In this document: positions 22,569-32,789 of the stretch, piece by piece
Layout: each line of letters opens with the position of its first letter
How positions within the stretch are numbered: the stretch's first letter is position 1
Source: Antilocapra americana
Taxonomy: Eukaryota > Chordata > Mammalia > Artiodactyla > Antilocapridae
Direction of reading: 5' to 3'
Assembly (NCBI GenBank): GCA_007570785.1
Contig: ML660201.1
Location: 40,748,863 to 40,812,862, forward strand
DNA: 64,000 bases
Notes under the pieces: model-generated
What the model saw: the letters and a program-made list of their open reading frames with translations, nothing else
Told to the model about the DNA's origin: nothing
The model's database searches: none
Made by a program: the position numbers and the translations under genes

Positions 22569-24080
22569 TGATCACTTGACAAAGACAGAGACTGGAGTTT
22601 GGAGGACCACTGAGGCTTAAGTGATGTCACCCAGTGCTTTAGTGTGAATGAAGTTGGAGGAAAAACTCAACACAAAGGTGAGTTGGGAATGTGAGAAGAG
22701 ACTGGAACTGACTGAACACAAATTGTAGTTGGCTATTAACATGCCATCTTCTGAGAACAAAACTAGAGTCTTCTGAAAGTTAGTTTTAACTTCTGCTAAT
22801 GGTTTCACATTTGCCAGGAAGTAGGGAATGAGTAACATAGAGAACTGTTAATGGGATGTGAATCATTATTTAGTGCAATAGATGGGGACTTCTACTTGCC
22901 TGTACCATTTACTGAACCCTTGATGACCTTGTATGACATGATTTTGATCTGGGTCTGGCTCTACTGCACCAGTTTAAGGCAGCAGAGATGAAGGGTAAGG
23001 CCAGAGAGTGGTGCAACAGCACAGCAAATTCTGTCACTGGACTTTTTTCCACATCTGTTAAACATTTTGGTGCTTTCTTAGAGGTGGGGTAGGGTCAATT
23101 TAACTTCCTGGGCCTCCTTTCCCCCTGTTTCTCTACTTTTTTAAATCTATAAAATAAAGGATTTGGTTTACATTAGTGGTTTTCAGACTTTTTTTCAGCT
23201 GTAGAAACTTTTATTTCCTGAATAAAAAGTTGTCTGGACTTTCAGTTTAATATAGAATAAAGCAGAGTTGCTCTGAAAATTCAGGGCCCAGGTTTATGTA
23301 GTCTGGGATGTCTTTATGTTGAGGCTACTGCTCTGAAATGCTCCCTACATGTTCTCCCAGGTCCAGGATTATGTGAATCTTAGAGCTGTCCAGATGTTTT
23401 ATCGGAACGTCCTCTTTAACGAATCACTTTGTTATTCCACAGCTTGTTGTGTTTTAGTATCATCCCGGGTAGAGATTGGTGATGGACAGGGAGGCCTGGC
23501 ATGCTGCGGTTCATGGGGTCACAGAGTCGGACGCGACTGAACGACTGAACTGAACTGAGGGTAGAGATTGTTAATGTTCACCATAGCTACTTTTTTCTCC
23601 AGGTATACGTTGAAAGTGACTTATGTTACCTCTATTTCTAGAACACTTAATTTCCAGTGTGAGACCGTCCAATTCTCTCTTCTGCCGTGGCGATCATGGA
23701 AACACCTGTTGTGATGGAGTCTCCATGTGCCATAGTCCCCAAGTCACTAAATGAACAAATCTTCCAGTCAGTTGATGTTGGACATACAATGTGACTATAT
23801 GTTATAGTGAAATAAACCTTTGTTGTTTTAAGCTACTGAGATTTTGTGATTGTTTATGCAGCATTTAAAAAAACTTATCTTTACTAATATATCATCTTTT
23901 AGCAATCTTTAGCATCTTTAGTTTATCTACTAAACTTTATTTAACTTGCTTTTGAAGTGTCTTCTGGATCAACCTGAGGCCTGGCCAGCTTGTCCTTACT
24001 TTGTGCTTAGAAAAATAGAAGGAAGCATGTACATTTACTGTCTGTGTAGGTCTCTGTACTCATAGATTTTATGATTTGAA
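22569..24080. other. Intron 1 sequence; BovB stub and LTR-like remnant
   Basis: Apart from the 80-bp BovB stub at 23479-23558, about 23640-23875 ends in an LTR-like polyadenylation region (aataaacctttgttg, then taagctactgagatttt). No gene is supported. Confidence 0.45.
23479..23558 (+). mobile_element. 80-bp BovB 3'-end insertion
   Basis: Only the last 80 bases of BovB (gtgatggacagggaggcctg to actgaactga) are present, flanked by a perfect 12-bp duplication gggtagagattg at 23467-23478 and 23559-23570. The exact duplication and close match to BovB suggest a relatively young insertion. Confidence 0.9.
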
Positions 24081-24085
24081 ATGTT

Positions 24086-24292
24086 GTCGTTTAGTCGCTA
24101 AGTTGTGTCTGACTCTTTTGTGACCCCATGGACTGTAGCCTGCCAGGCTTTTCTGTCCATGGGGTTTCCCAGACAAGAATACTGCAGTGGGTTGTCATTT
24201 CCTTCTTCAGGGGATGTTCCCAACCCAGGTATCGAAACTGTGTCTCCTGCATTGTAGGTAAATTCTTTACCCCTGAGCCACCCAGGAAGCCC
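24086..24292 (-). mobile_element. Bov-tA SINE, antisense
   Basis: A unit at about 24095-24210 and tRNA-like head to 24292 (gagccacccaggaagcccc). Complete but moderately diverged. Confidence 0.87.
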
Positions 24293-24489
24293 CATGAATT
24301 GGAATTCTTAACTATGCTGTCATGTTAAAACAAAAAGTCCAAATAAATATTGTGTAGCACATCTTACTTTAAAAAAAAAGCATTTAATTTTATGCCTTAT
24401 TGCTTTTTTAAGGTAACAGAACCTCAGTGGCTCGAGGAAGAATGATTATTTTCAGTTACCATAGTAATGGCTACTGTGGATTGAGGGCC

Positions 24490-24975
24490 TATTCATTGAT
24501 TTGTGAAATATTTATTGAGCATCTACTATGTGATAGGTACTGAAGGTATATGGATGAACCATAGATAGTTCCTCACTTGGAGCTTACACTATAGTTGGGG
24601 GCTGTGAATAAGTTTTCTCTGTTCTATGAAGGATACCAGTTATGAGCATTTACTATGTGGTAGGTGCTTTATATTCCTCATCTCATAGTGCCTATAATGG
24701 TAGGTATATTATCGCCATTTTATAGGTGAGGAAACTGAGACTCCAAGAATTTGATAACCTATGAAGGCAAGAGTTTTTGCCTTTTGCTTAGAAGGCAAAG
24801 TGCTTATTTGCCCTTTAACCCCCAGTGCTCAGAAAAATCTTTGACACATTGTAGTTGCAAAATAAGTATTTGTTGATTAAATAAATGATCAGAGGAACTT
24901 GCTTAAAGTTCATGCTGTGGGAATGCCAGAGCTTGAACCCACATGTGCCTCACTCTCAGGCTGTTGAATTATCAC
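24490..24975 (+). repeat. MIR-like ancient repeat pieces
   Basis: Wording such as gagcatttactatgtggtag, tataggtgaggaaactgaga and gagcttgaacccacatg is MIR-like. The middle segment around 24850 resembles another old tail (aagtatttgttgattaaata). Boundaries are approximate. Confidence 0.6.
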
Positions 24976-25530
24976 TGGGTATAGTAGGAGAGTGTGTTTT
25001 CACATGATAACAACAGAAGCAACCACTGAGCCCCACCACTGTCCATGCAAAGGGCACCAGCAAGAGCCGGATTGTCTCTTTTTTATGGCTAGGGCCAAGT
25101 TCTCTGCATGAATCGCTACTCATTCTGTCTCAGCTGGGAAAATTCCAGGCCACTCTCTCACTGACTTAATTGCTGATATAATTGATCACCCCTCTCTTGA
25201 GCCAGTTCAACTTCTGCTGTAGCTTGATTTCCTTAGCACTTGACCGGCCCTGTTTCCCAGGACTGTGCCTCAGGTTCTGCTTTTAACATCTTGCACATCC
25301 CTTCTCCACTTTCATTTTTCAGATGTGTTGCTTTGAAGTTCCAGGAAATCTCTAGTTGCTGGCACCTAGTGGGCACTCAACAAAATTAAAAGGGAGAGAG
25401 AGAGAGAAGAAAAGAAAGGCAGCCAGCACTTTCAGGAAGGAACTAAGTGATGACTTTTTCCTGGAAGTTAATGGTGAGATTGCAGCTCCAGCAGATGGGG
25501 AGGATGGGTTGGGTTGCTGGATGTATCTGG

Positions 25531-25793
25531 GGTAGATACACCTGTCGATGGAAGTCCAGTGGCAGCATTCATAGATGCCTTATACCAGCACTCTCTCTGG
25601 GTAGGTACACCTATAGATGGAAGTCCAGTGGCAGTGTTCATAGATGCCTTATCCCAGCTTTCTCTGGGGTAAGTACACCATAGATGGAAGGCCAGTGGTG
25701 ATGTTCACTGATGCCTTATCCCAGCTCTCTCTGGGCTAGTATACCTGTAGATGGAAGGCCAGTGGCAATGTTTATAGATGCCTTTTACCAGCA
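25531..25793 (+). repeat. Minisatellite, four copies of a ~68-bp unit
   Basis: Units begin at 25531, 25600, 25668 and 25735 (spacing 69, 68, 67). Each contains gatggaag(t/g)ccagtgg and atagatgcctt or a close variant. Because spacing is not a multiple of three in every unit, the repeat drifts through frames; the apparent repetitive peptide at 25447-25683 is a by-product. The unit is not one of the interspersed families I recognise here. Confidence 0.9.
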
Positions 25794-25799
25794 GTTTTA

Positions 25800-28585
25800 C
25801 TTTGCTGTGTATTCTCCAAATTCTATATTTTGCTCTCTCACTTCTCCTGTATATGTGCAGTGTGTGCGCAGACATCTATGTGTATGCATGGGAGTCTAAT
25901 AATATTCCGTCTTTCTTCTTACCTGACAGCTTTCCACCCCTAAAGGTAGTTGTCATTCTGTGATTTCATAATATGAATGAATCACAGGCAGCAAAGTGCC
26001 TTCCCCTGTAAGTGTATTAAGAGCACACTATTAATCCAAGGCAACTTCTTAGTGGCTCAGAAGACAAGAGCTTGAATGGGAACTGAGCAGTGTGTTCTTT
26101 AGGAATATACTCAGATCCTTCTGCAAACTGTGAGAGGCTTTCCCTTAAAACAGTAGGGCTAATTATAGCAAGAAAGGGCAGGGTTTTATGTAAGGAATTA
26201 TACCAACCTGTGCTCGGGAGTTACTAGTTCTATGTGGCAGATTTCTCTAAAACAAGGTGAGTGTGAAGGACAGGAAGTGCCACCTCTGTGGGCCCAGGGT
26301 GATTGAAAGTGGGGACCCAAGGTGATTTGGAGACTGAGGGCGGCTCTGAGAGTGGAGAAGAACACTCTGAAGGTGAAGGCTGAGTGGTTCCATAAGATGT
26401 GAGATTGGTCTGGTCTCTAGTTATATTCTTGGCCAAACTGGTGTAAATGCCCAACTCCTACCACGATGGCTTTCTTGTTCCTGGTTTAAGGCATATTAGC
26501 CATTCTGCCTTCCTACCAGCTGGCTCCGAGCTAACTGCCATCCCTGGAGAAGCAAGGCTGTGGTTCAAAGGGCGGGATCTTAGTGGAGCGGTGTTGTTGA
26601 TCCTTTTCCACGTTTAGCTCTCAGGAGAGGGTTTTAGATGTGTTCTCTTTCCTCCTGATGATTGTTTTTTGTTCTTTTGGGTAAAATTCCAAAATTCCCT
26701 CTACACTCTCCCTCACCCCATTTTGGTTCTTTAGTCATCTTGTATCCGAAACTTCTCCATGGGGGGATGCAGGAGGTTGGGTAGCAAATGCAGTGAAAGC
26801 TTGGCCTTCTTAGAAGCTCATTGAAATAGACCCTGTTAGAAGCTGGGTGAATACAAAAGCCCCTGAGTTTCAGTAACTGCTGTTCATCAGGCCTGCAAGC
26901 ATGGAGCAGTTAGTAAGGGTGCGTAAGGAAAATTCTTTCCTTTCTTGTTAAGTTTGAGAAAGAACTATCTTCATACACAGACATTGAATACGTTGACAAG
27001 ACGTCCTTAAAATCAGCAATGTGAATAGTTACTTAGAATAACTTCAGAGCAGATTCTTTTGGATATAGAGATGTGAGCCCTGACCTGTGAGTCAAGAGAC
27101 CTAAATTCTATTCCTGGCTTTACCACTAGCTTTCTACTTATTTTTCTGTTTCTTGATATATATCAAAATCATCTGGCCCTTCTCCAGGTCTAAAATGATT
27201 TTTTTTAACACCAGATTTTTCTGCAAAGGATCAACTAAGTAATTGTGATTTTATTAATGGTTTTATCCTGGAAAACAAAAATGGCCAGTATGCTTTCATG
27301 ATGGACTTTATTAACAAAGAGTTAAGCCATTACATTATATATTCACTCTATATGTGTGTGCTTGCTTCATGCCAGCTCTCTGTTGGCACAGGGGATGCAG
27401 CTGTATAGAGCAGGTGATTTGGGGGGCTCAGGGATTATAGCCTTTAGTGGGGCACTAAGCAAGTAAGCAGGCTACTGGAGTGGGAGCTCTTATGGATGAA
27501 TACCCAGGCTGTCTTCCTCCAGGAGAACTGAGGAGATTCATGGATGAATGATGGAGGGAGGCATCTAGAAGAAGGTTAACACCTAAGGTGAGATAGAATA
27601 GTAAGTGAAATTAGCTGGTGTGGACTTGGCTTTTGATGGTATAATAACAGAGGGAAGAATCCAGATCTAAAGATGAACAAGAGAACGGAAGTTTGGGGGC
27701 TTGAGGATATTAAAGTAGACCTGTGGAGCTGGAAATTAGCTTGGCTTGGGGTGGCGGCTGGTGAGAGAGCCCAGGAAGAGTAACAGGCATGAAGCTCTGT
27801 GATCTGCTAAAGGAGATAAAGTTGAAGCTTAACCATCAAAGGGTTTCAGTAGGGGACTGACACAATCAGAGATGCTGAATTCTCTTTATTCTTCTTTCAT
27901 TCTGCTTTCATGGCAATAACTACCTGCTTCTGGTATTTGTGGGAGTATGGTATTTGACACTGGGTATTAGCAGGATGACCTGGAAAACAATGGAAAGATT
28001 ATGAATATGGTTTTGGGAATCCTAGCAGTGTCCATTCTGATTTCATTGACCAAACACACTTTCTGCAACCATAATGACTTTAAAAGACCATTTTCCAGGT
28101 GAAGATGCTCCTGATAAAAGATTTATAGTGGGAGTCCATACTGCTTGTTGTTTTTGAGCATCTCTGTGGATGTTATGTGGGACCAGGTTCTTTTCAGTGA
28201 GTTTTGAGCAGAGCACAGAGTATAGATCTTGTTTTAAAATGTTTGCAGTTAATGGGTGCAATTAAACAGACTTTGTTAGACCAATCGAAGGAAATAGTTG
28301 AAGTAATTCATAGTGTATGGCTTCTGAAAGTGGTGTGAGAAAGCTCATGAGTGAAAGTGGTTTAATTATTCCGTGAGATGTACAAGACTGAGAGTTATGT
28401 GCTGAAATTGTTTCCAGTGTGCCATATATCTCAGCGGCCTATGACTTTACTTCTGTATGATTTTTGTACTCTACATGGTAGCATAATAAACAGCCTTTCA
28501 TAAATTAATCTTGACTTCTGTGCTTCAGCTTATAAATCAACATTTGAGCTGCTATATCATGGTCTTACCTGCTAAAAAATAGTTT
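25800..28585. other. Intron 1 sequence, no gene
   Basis: Mostly non-repetitive by eye. About 27540-27870 resembles an old mammal-wide repeat also suggested near 39650-39860. No exon signals combined with an open reading frame were found. Confidence 0.4.
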
Positions 28586-28589
28586 TATA

Positions 28590-28640
28590 GAGTTGACCAA
28601 AAAGTTTGTTCCGGTAAAAACTCTTGGTCAACCCAATATT
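28590..28640. mobile_element. Mariner-type miniature hairpin element
   Basis: A ~50-bp element with inverted ends: gttgaccaaaaag on the left and ttggtcaaccca on the right, flanked by AT-rich sequence including ata. It looks like a ruminant mariner MITE consisting of little more than its two termini. Confidence 0.6.
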
Positions 28641-30184
28641 TCAACAACATCACCATGTTTGTATAGCAGAGTTTTTGTAATCATTTGATTGTTTCTTTAA
28701 TCTTCTCATTATCTTATAAAAGTAAGTGGAAATGGAAACAGAGACAGTAATAAGGTGAGAAATATGAGCCTCATAAACATAATGTACTTGAGGCAAAGAT
28801 AGATAGCATTAAAAATGCCCAATATAGATGGTGTGTACTCAGCCAGATGCTGTGGACTTAAGGTGACCAACTCTATATAGTTGTGAGGAATAAGAAAGAA
28901 GATACAGGGTATGGACATAGGGAATTTTGGAAAAAAGCTTGGTGGGTAATGATAAAAATTAAGATGTAACTTGGGATTTTTTTCACTTATTGGTTTTGGA
29001 GAACAGAACTTCCCTTTTTAACATAACCATTGTCAATGTTTGTTTGTTCAGCTTTAAAAATATACATATATGAAGAAAGGTGTTTTCTGCAAAAGTAGTA
29101 GATAGAAATGGAACTCACCAGTCTTATGTAGAAAAGTCCACCAGAGTTGGTAGTGTATTCCTTTGGTTTGCTTAATGGTATTGTTGGTCATAGTGCTTAA
29201 CAAAATTCACTGTGTTTTGGCAAACCAGTAAAGATAAACCAAAGAAAATTAAGTGGACCTAGCAAAGGATATACCTCAATGGATTTTCATGATTCCATGG
29301 TTTCCTTTGGTACACTGTGGAACAGAAAAAGACTAAATACATTTTAGTCCTTATCATATGCCTTAGTGATGCCAAGATGATCTATTTGTAGCCAAAGAGA
29401 AAGATGGGTAAGAATTAAGGTTTGTGTGCAATTAAACCCACAGCCCTCTGATTCCCCAGGTCAGGAGGGTATGATGGTGATCTGTCTGCCTTGGAAGAGC
29501 TAATTGATATTTGGGAGCTTGTTTAATTTCCCTTGTAGGCTCTGCCCACTTCTAAGCAAAGAATTGTGTTGGGTGTAAAATTCCATTTCCTTTTCATGCT
29601 TCTTGTCTTTAAATGATGAAGGTGAAATCATGGGAGGTGCTAATCAGATAGAAGATGGGAAAGAATAACTCTTGGATTTCTACTCTCTTCCTGAAACTGA
29701 GAGAGACAGTTTATCAAAATGGCAGATAACTCTTGGGCCAGAAATTCTAAAACTCATCTTAAGTACCTGCTATGTGTCAGACATTGTGCTAATCAAGAAT
29801 TCCCCCTTTTAATCTTGGCAGTACCTCCATAATCCAAGTATGATTCCTCAAAATGAGGAAATTAGCACTTACAGAAGTTAAGAAACTTGCCTGTGTGTCT
29901 TAGTTTAGCTTCTCCCAGAAAGAGAGAAGCTTTCTAGAATATTTATCTTGGTATTCTAGTACGAGTAATTGAGACACACAGGAAATACCAGTAGGTGAAC
30001 ATGGATATAAGATGGGGAGGAGAAGGCAGCCGATAGCAGGGACATTATTCAGTAAGTTACCACACTGATGACCAGAGTTTAATCTTACAAGGAAACTCTG
30101 AAGAATAGTGTAAACACTTGCCTCCATGTGATCTCATGTGAGGGTTGAGGAAACAGGAGTGTATAACAACCAACTTCTGTCAGT
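28641..30184. other. Intron 1 sequence; MIR remnant near 29760
   Basis: No gene. MIR-like wording at about 29755-29895 (tacctgctatgtgtcag, then aaaatgaggaaatt). Short ORFs are not supported by family or context. Confidence 0.45.
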
Positions 30185-30189
30185 GGTTT

Positions 30190-30720
30190 TTCATTCCTTT
30201 TAGAGAATTTATTATTTTTATTGTGGTAATATACACATAATGTTTATCATTTAAACCATCTTTAAGGGTCCATTTCTGTTGTATTAAGTACCTTCACGGT
30301 GCTGTGTAATTATAACCACTCTCTATCTCCAGGATGTTTTTATCATCGCAGACTGAATCTCTGTGCCCATTAAACAATGACTCCCCATTGCCTCCTGCCC
30401 TCAGCCCTTGGAAACCACTATTCTACTGTCTGCCTGTATGAATTTAATTATTCTAGTTTCCTTCTATAAGTGGAATCATACAATATTTGTCTTTTTGTGT
30501 CTGGCTTACATCTCTTAGCATAATGTTTTCAAGACTCATCCATGCTGTGGCATGTATTGAAGTTTCCTTCCTTTTTAAGGATAAATGCTAGTCCATTGTA
30601 TTTATATACCACATTTTGTTTTTCTGTTTATCTGTCAATGGATATGTGGCTTGTTTCTACATTTTTGCTATTATAAGTAATATATCTATGAATATTAGTG
30701 TATAGACATTTGTCAGTTTA
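30190..30720 (-). mobile_element. Old L1 3' portion, antisense
   Basis: Contains in reverse orientation the mammalian L1 wording around tataccacattttgttt and tggaatcatacaatatttgt. About 530 bp, diverged, truncated. Confidence 0.7.
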
Positions 30721-30721
30721 A

Positions 30722-31040
30722 AAAAAATGCTTTTATTTCTTTATTTTTGGCTGTGCTGGTTCTTCGTTCCTGTGCAGTTCTTTCTCTAGATTCGACAAGT
30801 GGGGGCTACTCTCTAGCTGCGATGTGCAGGCTTCTCATTGCAGTGGCTTCTCTTGTTGCAGAGCACAGGCTCCAGGGCGCTCAGGCTTCAGTGATTGCAG
30901 CCACCAGACTCTAGAGTAGAGGCTCCATAGTTACGGCGCTTGTTGCTGTGCAGCATGTGGGATCTTCCTGGATTAAGGGTTGAGCCCATGTCTCCTGCAT
31001 GGGCAGGCAGATTCTTTACCACTGAGCCCCTAGGGAAGCC
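30722..31040 (-). mobile_element. CHR/ART2-type SINE, antisense
   Basis: Begins with a T-rich/ATTT tail (ttatttctttatttttggct) and continues through the gcttctcattgcagtgg-type body to a minus-strand tRNA-like head ending ccctagggaagcc. It lies directly against the L1 at 30190-30720. Confidence 0.85.
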
Positions 31041-32035
31041 ACTGTCAATTGTTTTTAAGAGTGGCTAATTCCCTGGTGCTTACATCCCACCCCTTGCAAA
31101 GTTTTCTAGGGTTCAAAAGAGTCCCTCAGCAGAGATGCTGATATTGGCTGTGTGAAGTCCTTTGGGGCACTCTAAAATGTTCAGGTCAGAGAGACGTTAG
31201 TGGGGCACTTGAGAGCATTTGTTACAAGGTCTTTACCCAAGAAAGTAGAGAAGCTAGAATTTGAATCCTGGACTCTTGACTCAAAGCCTGTGCTTTTAAA
31301 TGCTCTACACTGAGTGCTGTTAGAAGTGTAATAGTACTGAGATCTGAAGATGAATGAAATGTGGTTATTGCCTTCAAGCACCTATCAGAGCTGAATCATC
31401 TGTTTTGCAAAATGCTGCAGGGAAGACTGGCATCATATGGAGCAACTTTGAATTCACAGATCCATTTTAATTGGAGTCACAGGTAGCAGATGTATGGATC
31501 CCCTTTCTCCTGACATCCAGTGGGGAGGCATTCCTGGGCTAGGCATGACTGGACTCTTCATGGGGCTCTGCTTCGGGGCAGGCACTCACACATGTGCTAA
31601 CCGCTGGAATCATGAGTTTCCTTCCATGCCCATTGATCCAACTACATTACCTCAGCAGAATTTATCCTCCTTTGAGCCTTTCTAATAATTATCTTCATCT
31701 TGATGTCCAAGCATGAGGGGCACCTATTTGTTAGGGAAGAAATCAAGGCCCAAGAATGATAAAGAGAATACATATAGAGACAGTTAAAATGGTTGGTTCT
31801 GTGTATCTGTCTGAAAAAGACATCATTTACAAATGCTTTGCATTTATCTAGAGATCTAGGATGAGACATTTTGTCCCTGAAAAGGTGACATTAGATTGAT
31901 ACCTGTGGCAAAAGGAGGAAAGAAATGAGAGATCAATCAGTGAGGAAATGCTATTCTGTATTTTAACCTAAATATTAAATATTTTGTTTTAGTACTGCAT
32001 TTGGCAGCGGGTGGGGGTGGAGGTTGGGTGTATGA
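31041..32035. other. Intron 1 sequence, no gene
   Basis: MIR-like wording around 31250-31310 (gaatttgaatcctggactc). Otherwise unremarkable. Confidence 0.4.
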
Positions 32036-32189
32036 GTCAGATATTGTCAAGTTACACTGAGATAACAACTCCACGTCACAGTGGCTTACTTCTGTCTCTT
32101 GGGTGCTGCATGCTTTTACCCCACATTGTCTTTATTCTGGGGCTCAAGCTGAAGGACTGGTCCCTTCCTTGGAGGAGCTGTTCTCATGG

Positions 32190-32591
32190 TTCAGTTCAGT
32201 CCCTCAGTCATGTCTGCCAGGCTTCCCTGTCCATCACCAACTCCCGGTGCTTACTCAAACTCATGTCCATCGAGTTGGTGATGCCACCCAACCATCTCCT
32301 CCTCTGTTGTCCCCTTCTCCTCCTGCCTTCAATCTTTCCCAGCATCAGAGTCTTTTCCAGTGAGTCAGTTCATCGCATCAGGTGGCCAGAGCATTGGAGT
32401 TTCAGCTTCAGCATCAGTCCTTCCAATGAATATTCAGGACTGACTTCTTTTAGGATGGACTAGTTGGATCTTCTTTCAGTACAAGGGACCCTCAAGAGTC
32501 TTCTCCAATACCGCAGTTCAAAAGTATCAATTCTTTGGCACTCAGCTTTCTTCACAGTCCAACTTCTCAGCCTTTTGGCTAAGATCAAGTG
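32190..32591 (-). mobile_element. Chimeric insertion: BovB 3' end plus U2 snRNA 5' end
   Basis: From 32190 to about 32562 this is an antisense, 5'-truncated BovB. It then switches to 30 bases matching U2 snRNA nucleotides 5-34 on the + strand (32563-32592, one mismatch by eye). The whole is enclosed by tgttctcatgg at 32179-32189 and tgttctcatag at 32592-32602. One shared duplication implies one insertion event (see findings). Confidence 0.8.
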
Positions 32592-32592
32592 T
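32563..32592 (+). pseudogene. U2 snRNA 5' fragment
   Basis: Thirty bases starting cttctcagccttttgg match the start of U2 snRNA apart from G to A at U2 nt 11, and stop just inside the branch-site-pairing segment. U2 nucleotides 1-4 and everything after ~34 are absent, so it cannot be a functional snRNA gene. U2 numbering is from memory of the conserved sequence. Confidence 0.8.
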
Positions 32593-32789
32593 GTTCTCAT
32601 AGTAAAGAAGAAAAAAACAATGGTTTACTCACAAGATGGCTCTTACGGCTTCTGTTTGGATGTGGCATGTGCCATTTCAGCTAACATTACATTCTTCAGA
32701 ACCAGTCACATGGCCAGGACTTGTGTCAGTGGGGTAGGAAAGATTCTCCTCCAAAGGGAGGGAGAGACTCTAGAGATGAACTGACTAGA

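Larger units (their letters stand above)
32036..32780 (+). repeat. Diverged interspersed repeat interrupted by BovB/U2
   Basis: Sequence before 32179 (ttctggggctcaagctgaag) and after 32602 (gccatttcagctaacat, then accagtcacatggccagg) reads as one old repeat of the kind also seen near 19720, 46610, 49190 and 59700. I cannot name the family with certainty. It supplies the target for the chimeric insertion. Confidence 0.5.

Noticed and set aside
25447..25683. 78-aa ORF encoding a repeated RWKSSGS-like peptide
   Set aside because: The repetition comes from the minisatellite, whose unit spacing is not kept in multiples of three.
32563..32592. Functional U2 snRNA gene
   Set aside because: Only about 30 nt of the 5' end are present, with no upstream promoter elements; it is part of a retrotransposed chimera.
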